Positions 33,668-43,086 of a stretch of DNA of 64,000 nt are shown one piece after another (position 1 is the stretch's first letter; each line of letters starts with the position of its first letter). Both the position numbers and the translations under genes were made by a program. This DNA is from CAVQZA01 sp963718355 (GTDB lineage Bacteria; Actinomycetota; Thermoleophilia; Gaiellales; Gaiellaceae): the NCBI GenBank assembly GCA_963718355.1, contig CAVQZA010000001.1, forward strand, positions 1-64,000, given 5' to 3'. The notes beneath the pieces were generated by a model, which saw nothing but the letters and a program-made list of their open reading frames with translations, did not search any database and was not told the DNA's origin.

Positions 33668-34441
33668 ATGACGTACCGAGTCCGCAATATTGGGATCGCC
33701 GTCGCCCTGGCCGTATTGGCGGCGCTGATGATCAGCTATTACGTGACGAATTACAAGCGTCACGTTCAGCAGGGCGCCAGTGACGTCGCCGTCCTGGTCG
33801 CAACGAAGGACATTCCGGCCGGCACCGCCGGCGTCGAGGTGGCGAAGGGGCACATGCTCCGGACGCTCAGCGTGACGCGCACTTCCGTGGTGCCCGGCGC
33901 GATCTCGAACGCGACGGAGCTTTCGAACCTCGTCGCCACGCAGGCGACCTACGCGGGCGAGCAGGTCAGCGCCCGGCGGTTCGCACCGCAGGGCGCCGGC
34001 GGCGTCCGCGCGTCGATCACAGGCCCGCAGCGGGCAGTGCAGATCCCCGGCGACGGCAATCAGCTGCTGCTCGGGACGCTCAAGGCGGGCGACCGGGTCG
34101 ACGTCGTCGGCTCGTGGTCGGTGCCGGAGGGCACGACGCACCATGTGAGCCGCATCGTCCTCCGCGACATCCTCGTGTTGCGGGCGCCCGACACGACGGG
34201 GATCGACTCCCGTCTGACGACCGGCCCCAACTCGGCGCTCTCCGTCCAGCTCCAGCTCACCGACGCGCAGGCGCCGAAGCTCTACTGGCTCGTCCAGAAC
34301 GGCAGCTACCAGCTCGCGCTTCGCCCGACGAACCACGCCGCAGACGTCGGCAAGAACGCCGAGACCGCGACGTCCGAGCTCGGTCCGAGCAAGGCAGAGG
34401 TCATGAACGACGCCAAGGCGCTCGGGATCGGAGGCCAGTGA
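33668..34441 (+). CDS. cpaB: Flp pilus assembly protein CpaB/RcpC
   Basis: A 257-residue protein with an N-terminal membrane helix (about residues 8-25). A SAF domain follows (VLVATKDIPAGTAG through GEQVSARRF), then an RcpC/CpaB domain (VDVVGSW, VLRDILVLRAPD). It lies in the periplasmic side of the assembly and may bind peptidoglycan or glycan. GAGGGAG precedes the ATG. Its TGA overlaps the next ATG by one base (TGATG). Confidence 0.9.
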   Translation: MTYRVRNIGIAVALAVLAALMISYYVTNYKRHVQQGASDVAVLVATKDIPAGTAGVEVAKGHMLRTLSVTRTSVVPGAISNATELSNLVATQATYAGEQVSARRFAPQGAGGVRASITGPQRAVQIPGDGNQLLLGTLKAGDRVDVVGSWSVPEGTTHHVSRIVLRDILVLRAPDTTGIDSRLTTGPNSALSVQLQLTDAQAPKLYWLVQNGSYQLALRPTNHAADVGKNAETATSELGPSKAEVMNDAKALGIGGQ

Positions 34442-35640
34442 TGAGTGACACCGAGAACACGACAAACGGCGAGGCCCAGGCCGGCACCAGGGTCTACCTC
34501 ACCGGCTCGTGCGACGGCTTCGACACGCTGCGCGAAGCGCTTGCGCAGCAGCCGGACATCCAGCTCGTCGGTGCGAGCGAGCAGATCCAGGAGGCGGCGT
34601 CCGCCCTCGCAGGCGGTCACCTCGACTGCGTCCTGCACGCGACGCGCTCCTCGGCGCTGCCCGTGCACGACCTCGCGCTGATCCGCGAGCACACGCGCGT
34701 GCCGGTGCTGCTCGTCGCCTCAGGCGAGGCGTCGGTCCTGCTCGACGAGTCGCTCGGGGCCGACATCGCCGACGTGGTGCTGTTGCCGGCGCTGACCGAG
34801 AACGTCGTCTTCGCGATCCGCAAGGCGACGCACGCGGGTCGCCGCGCCGCCGCCGCGGGCACGCACGACGGCCGGATCGTCACCGTCTTCTCGCCGAAGG
34901 GAGGAACCGGCAAGACCGTGCTCGCCACGAACCTCGCCTGCTCCTTCGCGAAGGACGAGAAGCGCAAGACGCTCCTGATCGACCTCGACCTCCAGTTCGG
35001 CGACGCAGCGATCATGCTCGGGATCGAGCCGGAGAAGACGATCTTCGACCTGGTCACCGCGCCGGGCGAGCTCGATCCGGAGAAGCTCGCCGGCTACATC
35101 ACGACGCATCCGTGCGGGCTCGACATCCTCCCCGCTCCGCTGCATCCGGAGGACGCCGAGCTCGTCACCGAGGCCAAGGTGGCTCGCCTGCTCGAGGTCG
35201 CACGTGCCTCGTACGACGCGATCGTCGTCGACACCTCGCCGTTCTTCCACGGGCCGATGCTGTCGACGCTCGACCGCACCGACGAGCTGCTGCTCCTGTG
35301 CGGGCTCGACGTGCCCACGCTGAAGAACGTGCGCCTTGCTCTGGGCACGCTCCAGCTCCTGTCGTTCCCGCAGTCGCGGATCCGTGTCGTCCTGAACAGG
35401 GCCAACTCGAAGGTCGGGATGAAGCCGCGCGAGGTCGAGGCGGCGCTCGAGCAGAAGGTTCGCTGGGAGGTTCCGTCCGACCGCGCCGTGCCGGTCGCCG
35501 TCAACCGCGGCGCGCCGGTCGTGATCTCCGACTCGGGCTCCGACTTCGCGAAGGCCGTTCGCGAGATGGCGAAGGGCGTGCTCCCGGTGGAGCAGGAGAA
35601 GAAGTCCCGCCGGCTCGTGCCGACCCTGGCGAGGGCATAG
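34441..35640 (+). CDS. cpaE: Pilus assembly/localisation ATPase CpaE/TadZ
   Basis: A 399-residue MinD/ParA-like ATPase that positions the Tad machinery. Residues 17-130 look like an atypical receiver domain (VYLTGSCDGFDTL, DVVLLPALTENV). The ParA core has the deviant Walker A SPKGGTGKT (151-159), LLIDLDLQFGD and VVDTSPFF. It begins one base inside the cpaB stop. Its neighbours CpaB and CpaF fix the identification. Confidence 0.9.
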   Translation: MSDTENTTNGEAQAGTRVYLTGSCDGFDTLREALAQQPDIQLVGASEQIQEAASALAGGHLDCVLHATRSSALPVHDLALIREHTRVPVLLVASGEASVLLDESLGADIADVVLLPALTENVVFAIRKATHAGRRAAAAGTHDGRIVTVFSPKGGTGKTVLATNLACSFAKDEKRKTLLIDLDLQFGDAAIMLGIEPEKTIFDLVTAPGELDPEKLAGYITTHPCGLDILPAPLHPEDAELVTEAKVARLLEVARASYDAIVVDTSPFFHGPMLSTLDRTDELLLLCGLDVPTLKNVRLALGTLQLLSFPQSRIRVVLNRANSKVGMKPREVEAALEQKVRWEVPSDRAVPVAVNRGAPVVISDSGSDFAKAVREMAKGVLPVEQEKKSRRLVPTLARA

Positions 35641-35643
35641 GCG

Positions 35644-37083
35644 ATGGGCCTTCACGATCGCCTCAACCGCACCGGCAACGGCGCCGTCTACGACCTGCCG
35701 GTCTCCGGCGGCGGTGCGGCGGCCCAGCCCGTCGAGACCATCGCCGCCGACCCGTACGCGGAGCTCAAGACGAGGATCCACCACTCGTGCATCGCCGCGC
35801 TCGGCGTCGAGCTCTTCAAGCAGGAAGCCAATGAGGACATCACCGAACGGGTCCTGCGCACGGTCACCGAGCAGCTCGCGCTCGACCGGACGCCGCTCAC
35901 GCGTGAGGAGCGGCGGCAGCTCGTTCGCGAGATCACCGACGACATCCTCGGCTACGGCCCGCTCGAGCCGTTCCTCCGCGACGACAGCGTGACCGAGGTC
36001 ATGGTCAACGCCTTCGACCGGATCTACGTCGAGCGGAACGGCAAGCTCGAGCGGGCGCCGGCCTCCTTCGCCGACAACGCGCACGTGCTCCGGATCATCG
36101 ACAAGATCGTGTCTCAGGTCGGCCGCCGCGTCGACGAGTCCTCGCCGATGGTCGATGCGCGTCTTCCCGACGGCAGCCGCGTCAACGCGATCATCCCGCC
36201 GCTCGCGCTGCGCGGGCCGACGCTGACGATCCGGAAGTTCGCCCGCGATCCGTACACGATGAGCGACCTGATCGGCTTCGGCTCGATCACGGGCAAGGCG
36301 GCGCAGTTCATGTCCGCCTGCGTGCGCGGGAAGCTCAACATCCTGATTTCCGGCGGTACCGGCACCGGCAAGACGACGACGCTCAACGCGCTCTCGGCGT
36401 TCGTGCCCGACGACGAGCGCATCGTGACGATCGAGGACGCAGCGGAGCTCCAGCTCCAGCAGGAGCACGTGATCGTGCTCGAGTCGCGGCCGCCGAACAT
36501 CGAGGGCCAGGGCGAGGTGCGCATCCGCGAGCTCGTCCGCAACGCCCTCCGCATGCGCCCCGATCGGATCATCGTCGGCGAGGTTCGCGGCGCCGAGACG
36601 CTCGACATGCTCCAGGCCATGAACACGGGCCACGAGGGCTCGCTGACCACGATCCACGCCAACTCGCCGCGCGACGCACTCGCCCGGCTCGAGACGCTCG
36701 TCCTCACCGGCGGGATCGACCTGCCTCTGCGGGCGATCCGCGAGCAGGTTTCGTCGGCGTTCGACCTGCTCGTGCAGATTTCCAGGCTCGTCGACGGCTC
36801 CCGCCGGGTGACACACATAACGGAAGTGCTCCGCATGGAAGCCGATGTGATCGCCCTCCAGGACATCTTCGTCGCCAAGCCGCCGGACGAGGAGCGCACT
36901 CCCGGCTCCGGCCATGCGCGACTGCTTTCGCCGCTCCAGTGCACTGGGCTCAAGCCGCACTTCCTCGAGAAGCTGGCGCAGAACGGCGCGATCCTGCCGC
37001 CGAGCTTCTTCGGGGAGGACGAGTCCGGCGCCGTGCCGCGCTCCTCCTTCGCGGCGACGAGCTTCGATGGAGCGTTCTCGTGA
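35644..37083 (+). CDS. cpaF: Tad pilus secretion ATPase CpaF/TadA
   Basis: A 479-residue hexameric type II/IV secretion ATPase that powers Flp pilus assembly. The N-terminal domain (EDITERVLRTVTEQL, LGYGPLEPFLRDDSVTEV) precedes the core with Walker A GGTGTGKTT (237-245). The Asp box is VTIEDAAELQL, the His box GHEGSLTTIHAN, and Walker B lies around RIIVGEVRG. It begins 3 bp after cpaE. Its TGA overlaps the GTG of the VWA-TadB gene. Confidence 0.95.
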   Translation: MGLHDRLNRTGNGAVYDLPVSGGGAAAQPVETIAADPYAELKTRIHHSCIAALGVELFKQEANEDITERVLRTVTEQLALDRTPLTREERRQLVREITDDILGYGPLEPFLRDDSVTEVMVNAFDRIYVERNGKLERAPASFADNAHVLRIIDKIVSQVGRRVDESSPMVDARLPDGSRVNAIIPPLALRGPTLTIRKFARDPYTMSDLIGFGSITGKAAQFMSACVRGKLNILISGGTGTGKTTTLNALSAFVPDDERIVTIEDAAELQLQQEHVIVLESRPPNIEGQGEVRIRELVRNALRMRPDRIIVGEVRGAETLDMLQAMNTGHEGSLTTIHANSPRDALARLETLVLTGGIDLPLRAIREQVSSAFDLLVQISRLVDGSRRVTHITEVLRMEADVIALQDIFVAKPPDEERTPGSGHARLLSPLQCTGLKPHFLEKLAQNGAILPPSFFGEDESGAVPRSSFAATSFDGAFS

Positions 37084-38933
37084 GGCGGCTCTCCCTCGCC
37101 GCCCTCGTCGCACTCGCGTTCGCCGCTCCGGCGGCGGGCGCGGTGCAGATTTCGGGCCTCGACACGAGCGCGTACCCGCAGGTTCGCTTGAGCGTGGTCG
37201 CCTCGCAGCCCCTGGCCACGATGCCGTCCCTGACCGAGAACGGGCTCCCGGTCACGGATCTCAACGGCGTGAACCTGAGCCGCGGCAAGTGCGTCGTTCT
37301 CGCGATCGACCGCTCGCAGTCGATGGCGGGCGCCTCGCTCCTCAACGCCACGACGGCGGCACGGACGTTCGTCGACCAGAAGCCGGCGTCAGACCGGATC
37401 GCCGTGGTCGCCTTCGGGCACCACGCGACGACGCTCGGCAGTTGCTCGCCGGCCACGAGCGACGCCGACACGGCACTCGCCGGAATCAAGGTCGACTCGG
37501 TCTCCGGCACGGCGCTCTACGACGCGGTCGTCTCCTCGTCGCAGCTGCTCGGCAAGAATGCGCCGGCGGGACGCGTGATCATCCTGCTCACCGACGGCCA
37601 TGACGTCTCGAGCACGGCGACGCTCGCCGCTGCTGTCGCCGCCGCACGTGCCGCGCACGCCGCCGTGTATCCGATTGCGATCGCCTCGCACGATTTCGAC
37701 CCTGTACCCCTCCAGCAGCTCGCGCTGCAGACCAACGGGACGTATCACCGCGCCACGACCAGTGCGGCGCTGCGCTCCGTGTATGCCTCGATCGCCGACG
37801 AGCTCGCCCGCACGTGGCAGCTCGTCTACGTGACGGCCGCCCGCCCCGGCGACCATGTCACGCTCGTGGCGACGAGTGGCGCTGGCACCACCCGGGCGGT
37901 GCTCGCGATTCCTGCGAGCTACGGCTCGGGCGTTGTGACGAACCAGAAGTCGCTCGTGCCCTCGCCCTTCTACTCCACCACCGGCACGATCGCCTTCGCA
38001 CTGTTGATCGGGCTGATCGTTTTCGCTGCCGGGCTCTTCGTGATCGTCGGCTCGCGCGGAAGCTGGGTGAAGACTCGCCTCGCGCCGCACATCGGCGAGC
38101 GCGAACGGCGCCTCGCGCGACGGAAGGATCGGCTCTCGCTGCTCGCCGCGTTGTATCGGGCAACCGAGTCTGCGTTCGGATCCTGGCGGCGGTGGGCGTC
38201 ACTCGAGCGGATGCTCGAGCGCGCCGACGTGCCGTTGCGTCCCGCCGAGTTCCTCTGGGCGAGCATCGGCCTTGGCTTCGGCATCGGGATACTCGGGGCG
38301 ATCGTCGGCGCCTCGCCGCTCGTGATCCTCGCCCTTCTGGCCGCCGGCGGTGCGATCCCGTACGCGTTCGTCACGATCCGGGTCAAGCGCCGCGCCCGCG
38401 CCTTCGAGGAGCAGCTGCCGGAGATCCTCACGACGATCGCGGGGACGCTGAAGGCGGGCCACTCGTTCAAGCAGGGCATGCAGGCCGTCGTCGACGAGGC
38501 GCATCCGCCGGCGAGCGAGGAGTTGCGTCGCGTGCTCACCGAGACCGGCCTCGGACGCCCGATGGACGATGCGCTCACCGAGATGGCCGAGCGCACCGGC
38601 TCCGAGAACTTTGCGTTCGCGATCACCGCCGTGACGATCCAGCGCCAGGTCGGCGGCTCGCTCGCGGGACTGTTCGAGATGGTCGCCGACACGGTGCGCC
38701 AGCGCCAGCAGTTCGCCCGCAAGATCCGCGGCCTGACGGCGATGGGACGCATGTCCGCCTATGTCCTGATCGGCCTGCCGTTCTTCATCGCGCTCGCGAT
38801 CACGGTGATGAACCCGAGCTACATGAAGCCGCTCTACGACACGAGCGCCGGGCACATGCTGATCTTCATCGGCCTCGGGATGATGGTCGTCGGCTCCCTG
38901 ATCATCCACAAAATCGTTTCCTTCAAGGGGTGA
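37080..38933 (+). CDS. Fusion of von Willebrand A domain and TadB (GspF-type) platform protein
   Basis: A 617-residue protein with two normally separate parts. Residues 1-20 are a signal peptide. Residues 70-270 form a VWA domain with a complete-looking MIDAS (VLAIDRSQSM, Asp77-Ser81; VIILLTDGHD). A transmembrane helix lies at about 302-324. The rest is a TadB/T2SSF protein with membrane segments near 385-430 and the GspF domain (LPEILTTIAGTLKAGHSFKQ) at about 440-600. The reading frame is continuous. The VWA domain would face outside, the GspF domain inside. GTG 37080 overlaps the cpaF stop. An outward sensor or adhesive function wired into the pilus motor platform is inference. Confidence 0.88.
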   Translation: MRRLSLAALVALAFAAPAAGAVQISGLDTSAYPQVRLSVVASQPLATMPSLTENGLPVTDLNGVNLSRGKCVVLAIDRSQSMAGASLLNATTAARTFVDQKPASDRIAVVAFGHHATTLGSCSPATSDADTALAGIKVDSVSGTALYDAVVSSSQLLGKNAPAGRVIILLTDGHDVSSTATLAAAVAAARAAHAAVYPIAIASHDFDPVPLQQLALQTNGTYHRATTSAALRSVYASIADELARTWQLVYVTAARPGDHVTLVATSGAGTTRAVLAIPASYGSGVVTNQKSLVPSPFYSTTGTIAFALLIGLIVFAAGLFVIVGSRGSWVKTRLAPHIGERERRLARRKDRLSLLAALYRATESAFGSWRRWASLERMLERADVPLRPAEFLWASIGLGFGIGILGAIVGASPLVILALLAAGGAIPYAFVTIRVKRRARAFEEQLPEILTTIAGTLKAGHSFKQGMQAVVDEAHPPASEELRRVLTETGLGRPMDDALTEMAERTGSENFAFAITAVTIQRQVGGSLAGLFEMVADTVRQRQQFARKIRGLTAMGRMSAYVLIGLPFFIALAITVMNPSYMKPLYDTSAGHMLIFIGLGMMVVGSLIIHKIVSFKG

Positions 38934-38937
38934 GTAG

Positions 38938-39846
38938 ATGCTGCTTCTGATTCTTGCCGTCGCTCTGCTCGCGCTCTCCGGCTTCCTCGTCTCGGAGGTC
39001 GTGAGCCTGCCGGAGCGCCAGCGCCGGACGCTCGTTCGGCGCGCAGCCCACTACGGAGCGGTTCGTGCCGCGCCCGCCGAGCGCGACCGCGCGACCTTGC
39101 AGGAGCGGATGCTCGTGCCGGTCTCGGGCCGGATCGCTCGTCTGATGCTTCGCCTCAACCCGCGCGAGAGCCTCGATTCGGTGCAGCAGAAGCTGCTCGC
39201 GGCCGGCATGCACGACGTCTCGCCGAGCGGCTTCCTCGCCGCGAAGGCGATCCTCGCCGGCAGCGGGCTGCTGTTCGGGCTTCTGCTCACGGCGCTCACC
39301 GGCGGCTCGACCGGGATCCTGTTGACGTTCGCGTTCGTGGCGTGCGGCTGGATCGCGCCGGGCTTCATCGTCGGCAAGCGCGCGACGAACCGCAGGGAGC
39401 AGATCGGACGGGAGTTGCCCGACGCGCTCGACCTGCTCGCTGTCAGCGTCGAGGCGGGTCTCGGCTTCGACGGCGCGATCGCGAAGCTGACCGAGCACAT
39501 GGAGGGCTCGCTCGTCGACGAGATGTCGCTTGCACTCGGCGAGATGCGCGTCGGCGAGTCGCGTTCGGAGGCGCTGAAGAAGATGGCTGGGCGGGTCGAC
39601 ACCCCGGAGGTCTCGTCGTTCGTCCGCGCGATCATCCAGGCTGACCAGCTCGGCATCTCGCTCGGCAAGATCCTTCGCGTCCAGGCGACCGACAGCCGGC
39701 TCAAGCGGCAGGCCGCAGCCGAGGAGAAGGCGATGAAGGCGCCGATCAAGATGCTGTTCCCGACCGTCGCGTTCGTCTTCCCGGCGATGTTCATCGTCAT
39801 CCTCGGGCCCGCCTTCCTCGGACTCAAGCAGCTGTTCGGATTCTGA
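38938..39846 (+). CDS. tadC: Tad pilus platform protein TadC (GspF-type)
   Basis: A 302-residue inner-membrane protein with a T2SSF domain (RELPDALDLLAVSVEAGLGF, GEMRVGESRSEALKKMA, FVRAIIQADQLG). Membrane helices lie near residues 1-18, 95-130 and 275-300. It is the partner of TadB in the motor platform. AAGGGG precedes ATG 38938 in the gap of four bases after the fusion gene. Its TGA overlaps the start of the coiled-coil gene. Confidence 0.92.
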   Translation: MLLLILAVALLALSGFLVSEVVSLPERQRRTLVRRAAHYGAVRAAPAERDRATLQERMLVPVSGRIARLMLRLNPRESLDSVQQKLLAAGMHDVSPSGFLAAKAILAGSGLLFGLLLTALTGGSTGILLTFAFVACGWIAPGFIVGKRATNRREQIGRELPDALDLLAVSVEAGLGFDGAIAKLTEHMEGSLVDEMSLALGEMRVGESRSEALKKMAGRVDTPEVSSFVRAIIQADQLGISLGKILRVQATDSRLKRQAAAEEKAMKAPIKMLFPTVAFVFPAMFIVILGPAFLGLKQLFGF

Positions 39847-41429
39847 TGACGATGCCTCCTGCGACTGAACAGGGATTCGGGAGCGGCCTTCGCGCGCACG
39901 TGAACAGGAAGCGCGGCGGCGACGAAGAGCAACTCGAGGAGGAACAGCCCCGATCAGTTTCCGAGGCGATCGCCGTCGCGGAGCCGCCGCCGTCGAGCGC
40001 CGGCGCCGACCAGCTCCGCTCCGAGCTCGAGGCGTCGCTGGACCGTGAGCGCTCGCTACGCGACTCGCTCGCAGCCCAGGACGCGGCCAGTGAGCGCGAG
40101 CTCCAGATCGAGCAGGAAGCGACGCGGCGCACGGAGGAGCTCGACGAGCGCGTCGCCCAGCTCGCCGCTGCCGAGGCGACGGTCGCCGCGCGTGAGCGGG
40201 CCGCTGCAGAGCAGCTCGCCGAGGCCGAGGCGGTGCGCGAGCAGGTCTCGGCGCAGCACGCAGCGCTCGAGGAGGCGCAGAAGCGTTTCGCTCAGCGCGA
40301 GAAGGACATCGAGCTCAAGACCGAGGCGCTGAAGGCCGCCGACGAGGCGCGCACCGGCGCGTTGCAGGACGTCGCAGAGCGGTCCGCCGCCGCCGCCGAG
40401 CGCGAGCGCGCGCTGACGAAGGCGGAGGCGGAGATCGAGAAGCGCGAGACGAAGCTCGCCGCCGAGCTCGAGAAGAGCGCGGCCAAGCTCGCCGCCGGGC
40501 TCGAGCAGCGCGACGCCGAGCGGATGACTCAGATCGCCGAGCGCGAGGCCGAGCTCGCAGCCGCGCAGGCGGAGCTGGAGAAGCGGGAGGCCGCGGTCGA
40601 GACGGAGCTCGCGCAGCGCGAGGCCAAGCTGAAGCTGGAGTTCGAGAAGCGCGAGAACGAGCTCGCCGCCGGCCTCGACCGAGTCGGTGCGCTCGAGGAG
40701 CGCGAGACCGAGCTGCGCGCGCTCGAGGAGCGGGCGAAGGCGAGCCTCGCGGCGCAGAGCGCGGGTCTCTCGCACCTCGCCGAGATCCAGGAGCGCGAGG
40801 TCCAGCTGGCGGCGCGCGAGGCCGAATTGCTCGCGCGCGAGCAGCTCGCGCTCAAGGCGCCTCCCGTCCTCGCCGTCGTGCCCACCTCCAACAGCAGCTC
40901 GCTGTCGGCCGAGCTCGATCAGCGCGAGATCGAGCTCGCCGCGCGCGAGGCCGAGGTGCGCCGGGCCGAGGCCAACGTGCACCGCGCCGAGGCGAACGCT
41001 CCGACCGAGGACAACATCGCCGCCGGCCAACTGAAGCTCGACGAGCGCGAGCGCGCGCTCCAGCGGCGCGAGGGTGAGCTTGCCAAGGCCGAGAAGCTCG
41101 TGGTCACGTTGAAGGAGCAGCTCGAGACGAAACAGCGCCGCTTCGGCCAGGGCGAGGAGACCGTCGTCGCCGGGCTCGAGGATCTCGACCGGCGCGAGCG
41201 CGAGCTCGACCTGCGCGAGGCGCGCCTCGACGCCGACGAGGACATCGCCGACCAGAAGCTCTCGGTGCGCGAGGCCGCGCTGGCTGCGCTGGAGGAGAAG
41301 CTCCGCCGCAAGGAGGGCGATCTCTCGGTGTACGTCACGCAGGTGCAGAGCGAGTTCGACCGGCGCGAGGCCGACTGGTGGTCGAAGCAGCTGGGCAAGC
41401 CGCTCGAGGCGTACAACGGGGCGCCGTAA
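39846..41429 (+). CDS. Long coiled-coil protein at the end of the Tad operon
   Basis: A 527-residue soluble protein. After about 50 disordered residues it is an almost unbroken coiled coil of Glu, Ala, Arg, Lys and Leu, with repeated phrases such as EREAELAA, EKREAAVE, AAREAEL and LDERERALQRREGEL. A proline/serine break (APPVLAVVPTSNSSS) lies near residue 340. The protein ends in a short non-coiled tail with Trp-Trp (EADWWSKQLGKPLE). There is no signal or membrane segment. It overlaps tadC by TGATG, so it is a true operon member. No known Tad component matches. A cytoplasmic scaffold or polarity determinant is conceivable but unproven. Confidence 0.85.
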   Translation: MTMPPATEQGFGSGLRAHVNRKRGGDEEQLEEEQPRSVSEAIAVAEPPPSSAGADQLRSELEASLDRERSLRDSLAAQDAASERELQIEQEATRRTEELDERVAQLAAAEATVAARERAAAEQLAEAEAVREQVSAQHAALEEAQKRFAQREKDIELKTEALKAADEARTGALQDVAERSAAAAERERALTKAEAEIEKRETKLAAELEKSAAKLAAGLEQRDAERMTQIAEREAELAAAQAELEKREAAVETELAQREAKLKLEFEKRENELAAGLDRVGALEERETELRALEERAKASLAAQSAGLSHLAEIQEREVQLAAREAELLAREQLALKAPPVLAVVPTSNSSSLSAELDQREIELAAREAEVRRAEANVHRAEANAPTEDNIAAGQLKLDERERALQRREGELAKAEKLVVTLKEQLETKQRRFGQGEETVVAGLEDLDRRERELDLREARLDADEDIADQKLSVREAALAALEEKLRRKEGDLSVYVTQVQSEFDRREADWWSKQLGKPLEAYNGAP

Positions 41430-41437
41430 CCCGGCGC

Positions 41438-42895
41438 ATGGAAGCGAATCTGGGAGTCGATCGCGCGCCTGCGCGGTCGAGCTTCGCGGCGGGTGTTCGC
41501 GAGGCGCTCGGGAGAGATGCGCTGCTCATCACGTCGATCGCGGTGTTCTCGACCGCGTTCGTGGTCAAGCTCCGCGGGCAGGTCAACCAGGATGCGTGGC
41601 TCGCGCTCGTCGGCGGCCGCTCGGTCGCCGCGCACGGAGCTCCGCACGTCGAGACGCTGACGGTGTGGGCGCACGGTGCGACCTGGGTCGACCAGCAGTG
41701 GCTCGGTCAGCTGCTGCTTTTCCGCGCCTTCGCCTTGGGCGGGCTTGCAGCGGCGACCCTGACTCACGCGTTCCTGACGATCGTCGCCTACGTCGTGGCC
41801 GTGGTGGCGGCACGCCGTCTCGGCGCGAGCAGCCGGGCCGTGCTCTACACGCTGCCGCCGTGCCTGTGGCTCCTGATCCTGGGCACCTGGCAGCTGCGCA
41901 CGCAGTCGTTCTCGTACCTGCCGTTCGTGCTCGTCCTCTGGCTGCTCGCGCGCGACGGCCGCCGGCCGGACCGGAGGGTCTTTCTCGTCCTGCCGATCCT
42001 CGCGCTCTGGACGAACCTCCACGGCGCCGTCCTCCTGGCCACCGCCCTCGTCGTCGGGTACGGCGCAGTCGCGCTCGTCGAGACGCGGCGGCCGCTTCGG
42101 TCGCTCGGGCTCATCGTCCTGCCGCCGCTCATGCTCCTCGCCTCGCCCTACGGCTTCGACCTCGTCGGCTACTACCGCTCGACGATCTTCAACAGCGGTT
42201 TCGGCGTCCTCGTGACCGAATGGCAGCCGACGACTCTCGGCCTCGCCACGGTTCCGTTCTATGCGCTCCTCATCGCGGCGGCGGTGCTCATCGCGCGCAA
42301 GCCGAGAGCTCTGACCCACTTCGAGCTCGGCGCCCTGGCGCTGACCGGGATCGCGGCCCTACTGGCCGAGCGGAACATCGTCTGGTTCGCGTTCGCCGCG
42401 CTGGTCCTCGTGCCGCGCCTGGTCACGACCGGCCGCGCCCGGTCGCACTCGACACTCGACGCCTCGATTGCGCTCGTGGCGGTGGCGACCTGCCTGTGCG
42501 CGGTGATCTGGACCGGCACCCGGCCGGACACCGCGTTCGAGGCGACGTATCCGGCACGCGCCGGCGAGGTGACCGCCGCTGCGGCTAAGGCCAGTCCGAC
42601 GCTGCGGATCTACTCCGACGCCCACTACGCCGACTGGCTGCTTTGGCAGCACCCTGAGCTCGCGGGCCGAGTTGCGTTCGACATCCGCTTCGAGCTGCTC
42701 AGCCCGCGCCAGCTCCTCTCGATCTCCGACTTCCAGGAGCCGACTGACGCCCAGTGGTCGACGATCCTGCGGCGCTACGGGCTGCTCGTGCTCGATCCGT
42801 ACTACGACCGCTTCCCGATCCGCAGCCTGGCGCGCGACCCCGGCGCGGAGACGATCTACCGCGACTCGTCCGTCGTGGTGATCAGAAGTCGATGA
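41438..42895 (+). CDS. Polytopic membrane protein (glycosyltransferase-C-like architecture)
   Basis: A 485-residue protein with about ten to twelve hydrophobic helices. A first luminal loop contains NQDAWLALVGGRSVAAHG and HGATWVDQQWLGQLL. A soluble C-terminal domain (residues 395-485, RIYSDAHYADWLLW, LLVLDPYYDRF) resembles the exported end of bacterial GT-C or PMT-like proteins. I assign no substrate. The ATG at 41438 follows the coiled-coil gene by 8 bp, so it may be read through from the Tad operon. It overlaps the next, opposite gene by 14 nt. Confidence 0.75.
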   Translation: MEANLGVDRAPARSSFAAGVREALGRDALLITSIAVFSTAFVVKLRGQVNQDAWLALVGGRSVAAHGAPHVETLTVWAHGATWVDQQWLGQLLLFRAFALGGLAAATLTHAFLTIVAYVVAVVAARRLGASSRAVLYTLPPCLWLLILGTWQLRTQSFSYLPFVLVLWLLARDGRRPDRRVFLVLPILALWTNLHGAVLLATALVVGYGAVALVETRRPLRSLGLIVLPPLMLLASPYGFDLVGYYRSTIFNSGFGVLVTEWQPTTLGLATVPFYALLIAAAVLIARKPRALTHFELGALALTGIAALLAERNIVWFAFAALVLVPRLVTTGRARSHSTLDASIALVAVATCLCAVIWTGTRPDTAFEATYPARAGEVTAAAAKASPTLRIYSDAHYADWLLWQHPELAGRVAFDIRFELLSPRQLLSISDFQEPTDAQWSTILRRYGLLVLDPYYDRFPIRSLARDPGAETIYRDSSVVVIRSR

Positions 42896-43067
42896 GCCGG
42901 ACGGCGAACCAGATTCCGGCGACGGCGCCGATCACCGAGAAGAGGAGCGCCATCATCGAGAAGCCGGACGCGCCCCAGAGCTCGGGCACGTAGCCGCCGA
43001 CGACGCTGCCGAAGCCGCCGCAGAGTCCGATCACCGACTTGCCGCCCATGCCGCGAAAGATCGGCAT
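42882..43067 (-). CDS. Small two-helix membrane protein (AtpI-like)
   Basis: A 61-residue protein with two glycine-rich hydrophobic helices (SVIGLCGGFGSVVGGYV and SMMALLFSVIGAVAGIWF) and little else. The pattern is like AtpI/YqgF-type small helical hairpins, though I cannot assign a family firmly. GGAAAG precedes the ATG. The 3' end overlaps the membrane protein gene by 14 nt tail to tail. Upstream lies proB on the same strand, 20 bp away. Confidence 0.6.
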   Translation of the reverse strand: MPIFRGMGGKSVIGLCGGFGSVVGGYVPELWGASGFSMMALLFSVIGAVAGIWFAVRLIDF

Positions 43068-43086
43068 ACGAGCTTTCCGGCTTTAG

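Noticed and set aside
34720..37113. A 797-codon minus-strand frame opposite cpaE and cpaF
   Set aside because: Its translation is rich in Arg, Asp, Gly and Val with no domain. It mirrors strongly coding plus-strand genes, which is usual in GC-rich DNA.
40056..41030. A 324-codon leucine/arginine-rich frame opposite the coiled-coil gene
   Set aside because: Its repeats (LALLDL, GELVLALL) are just the reverse complement of the GAG/GCG-rich coiled-coil codons.
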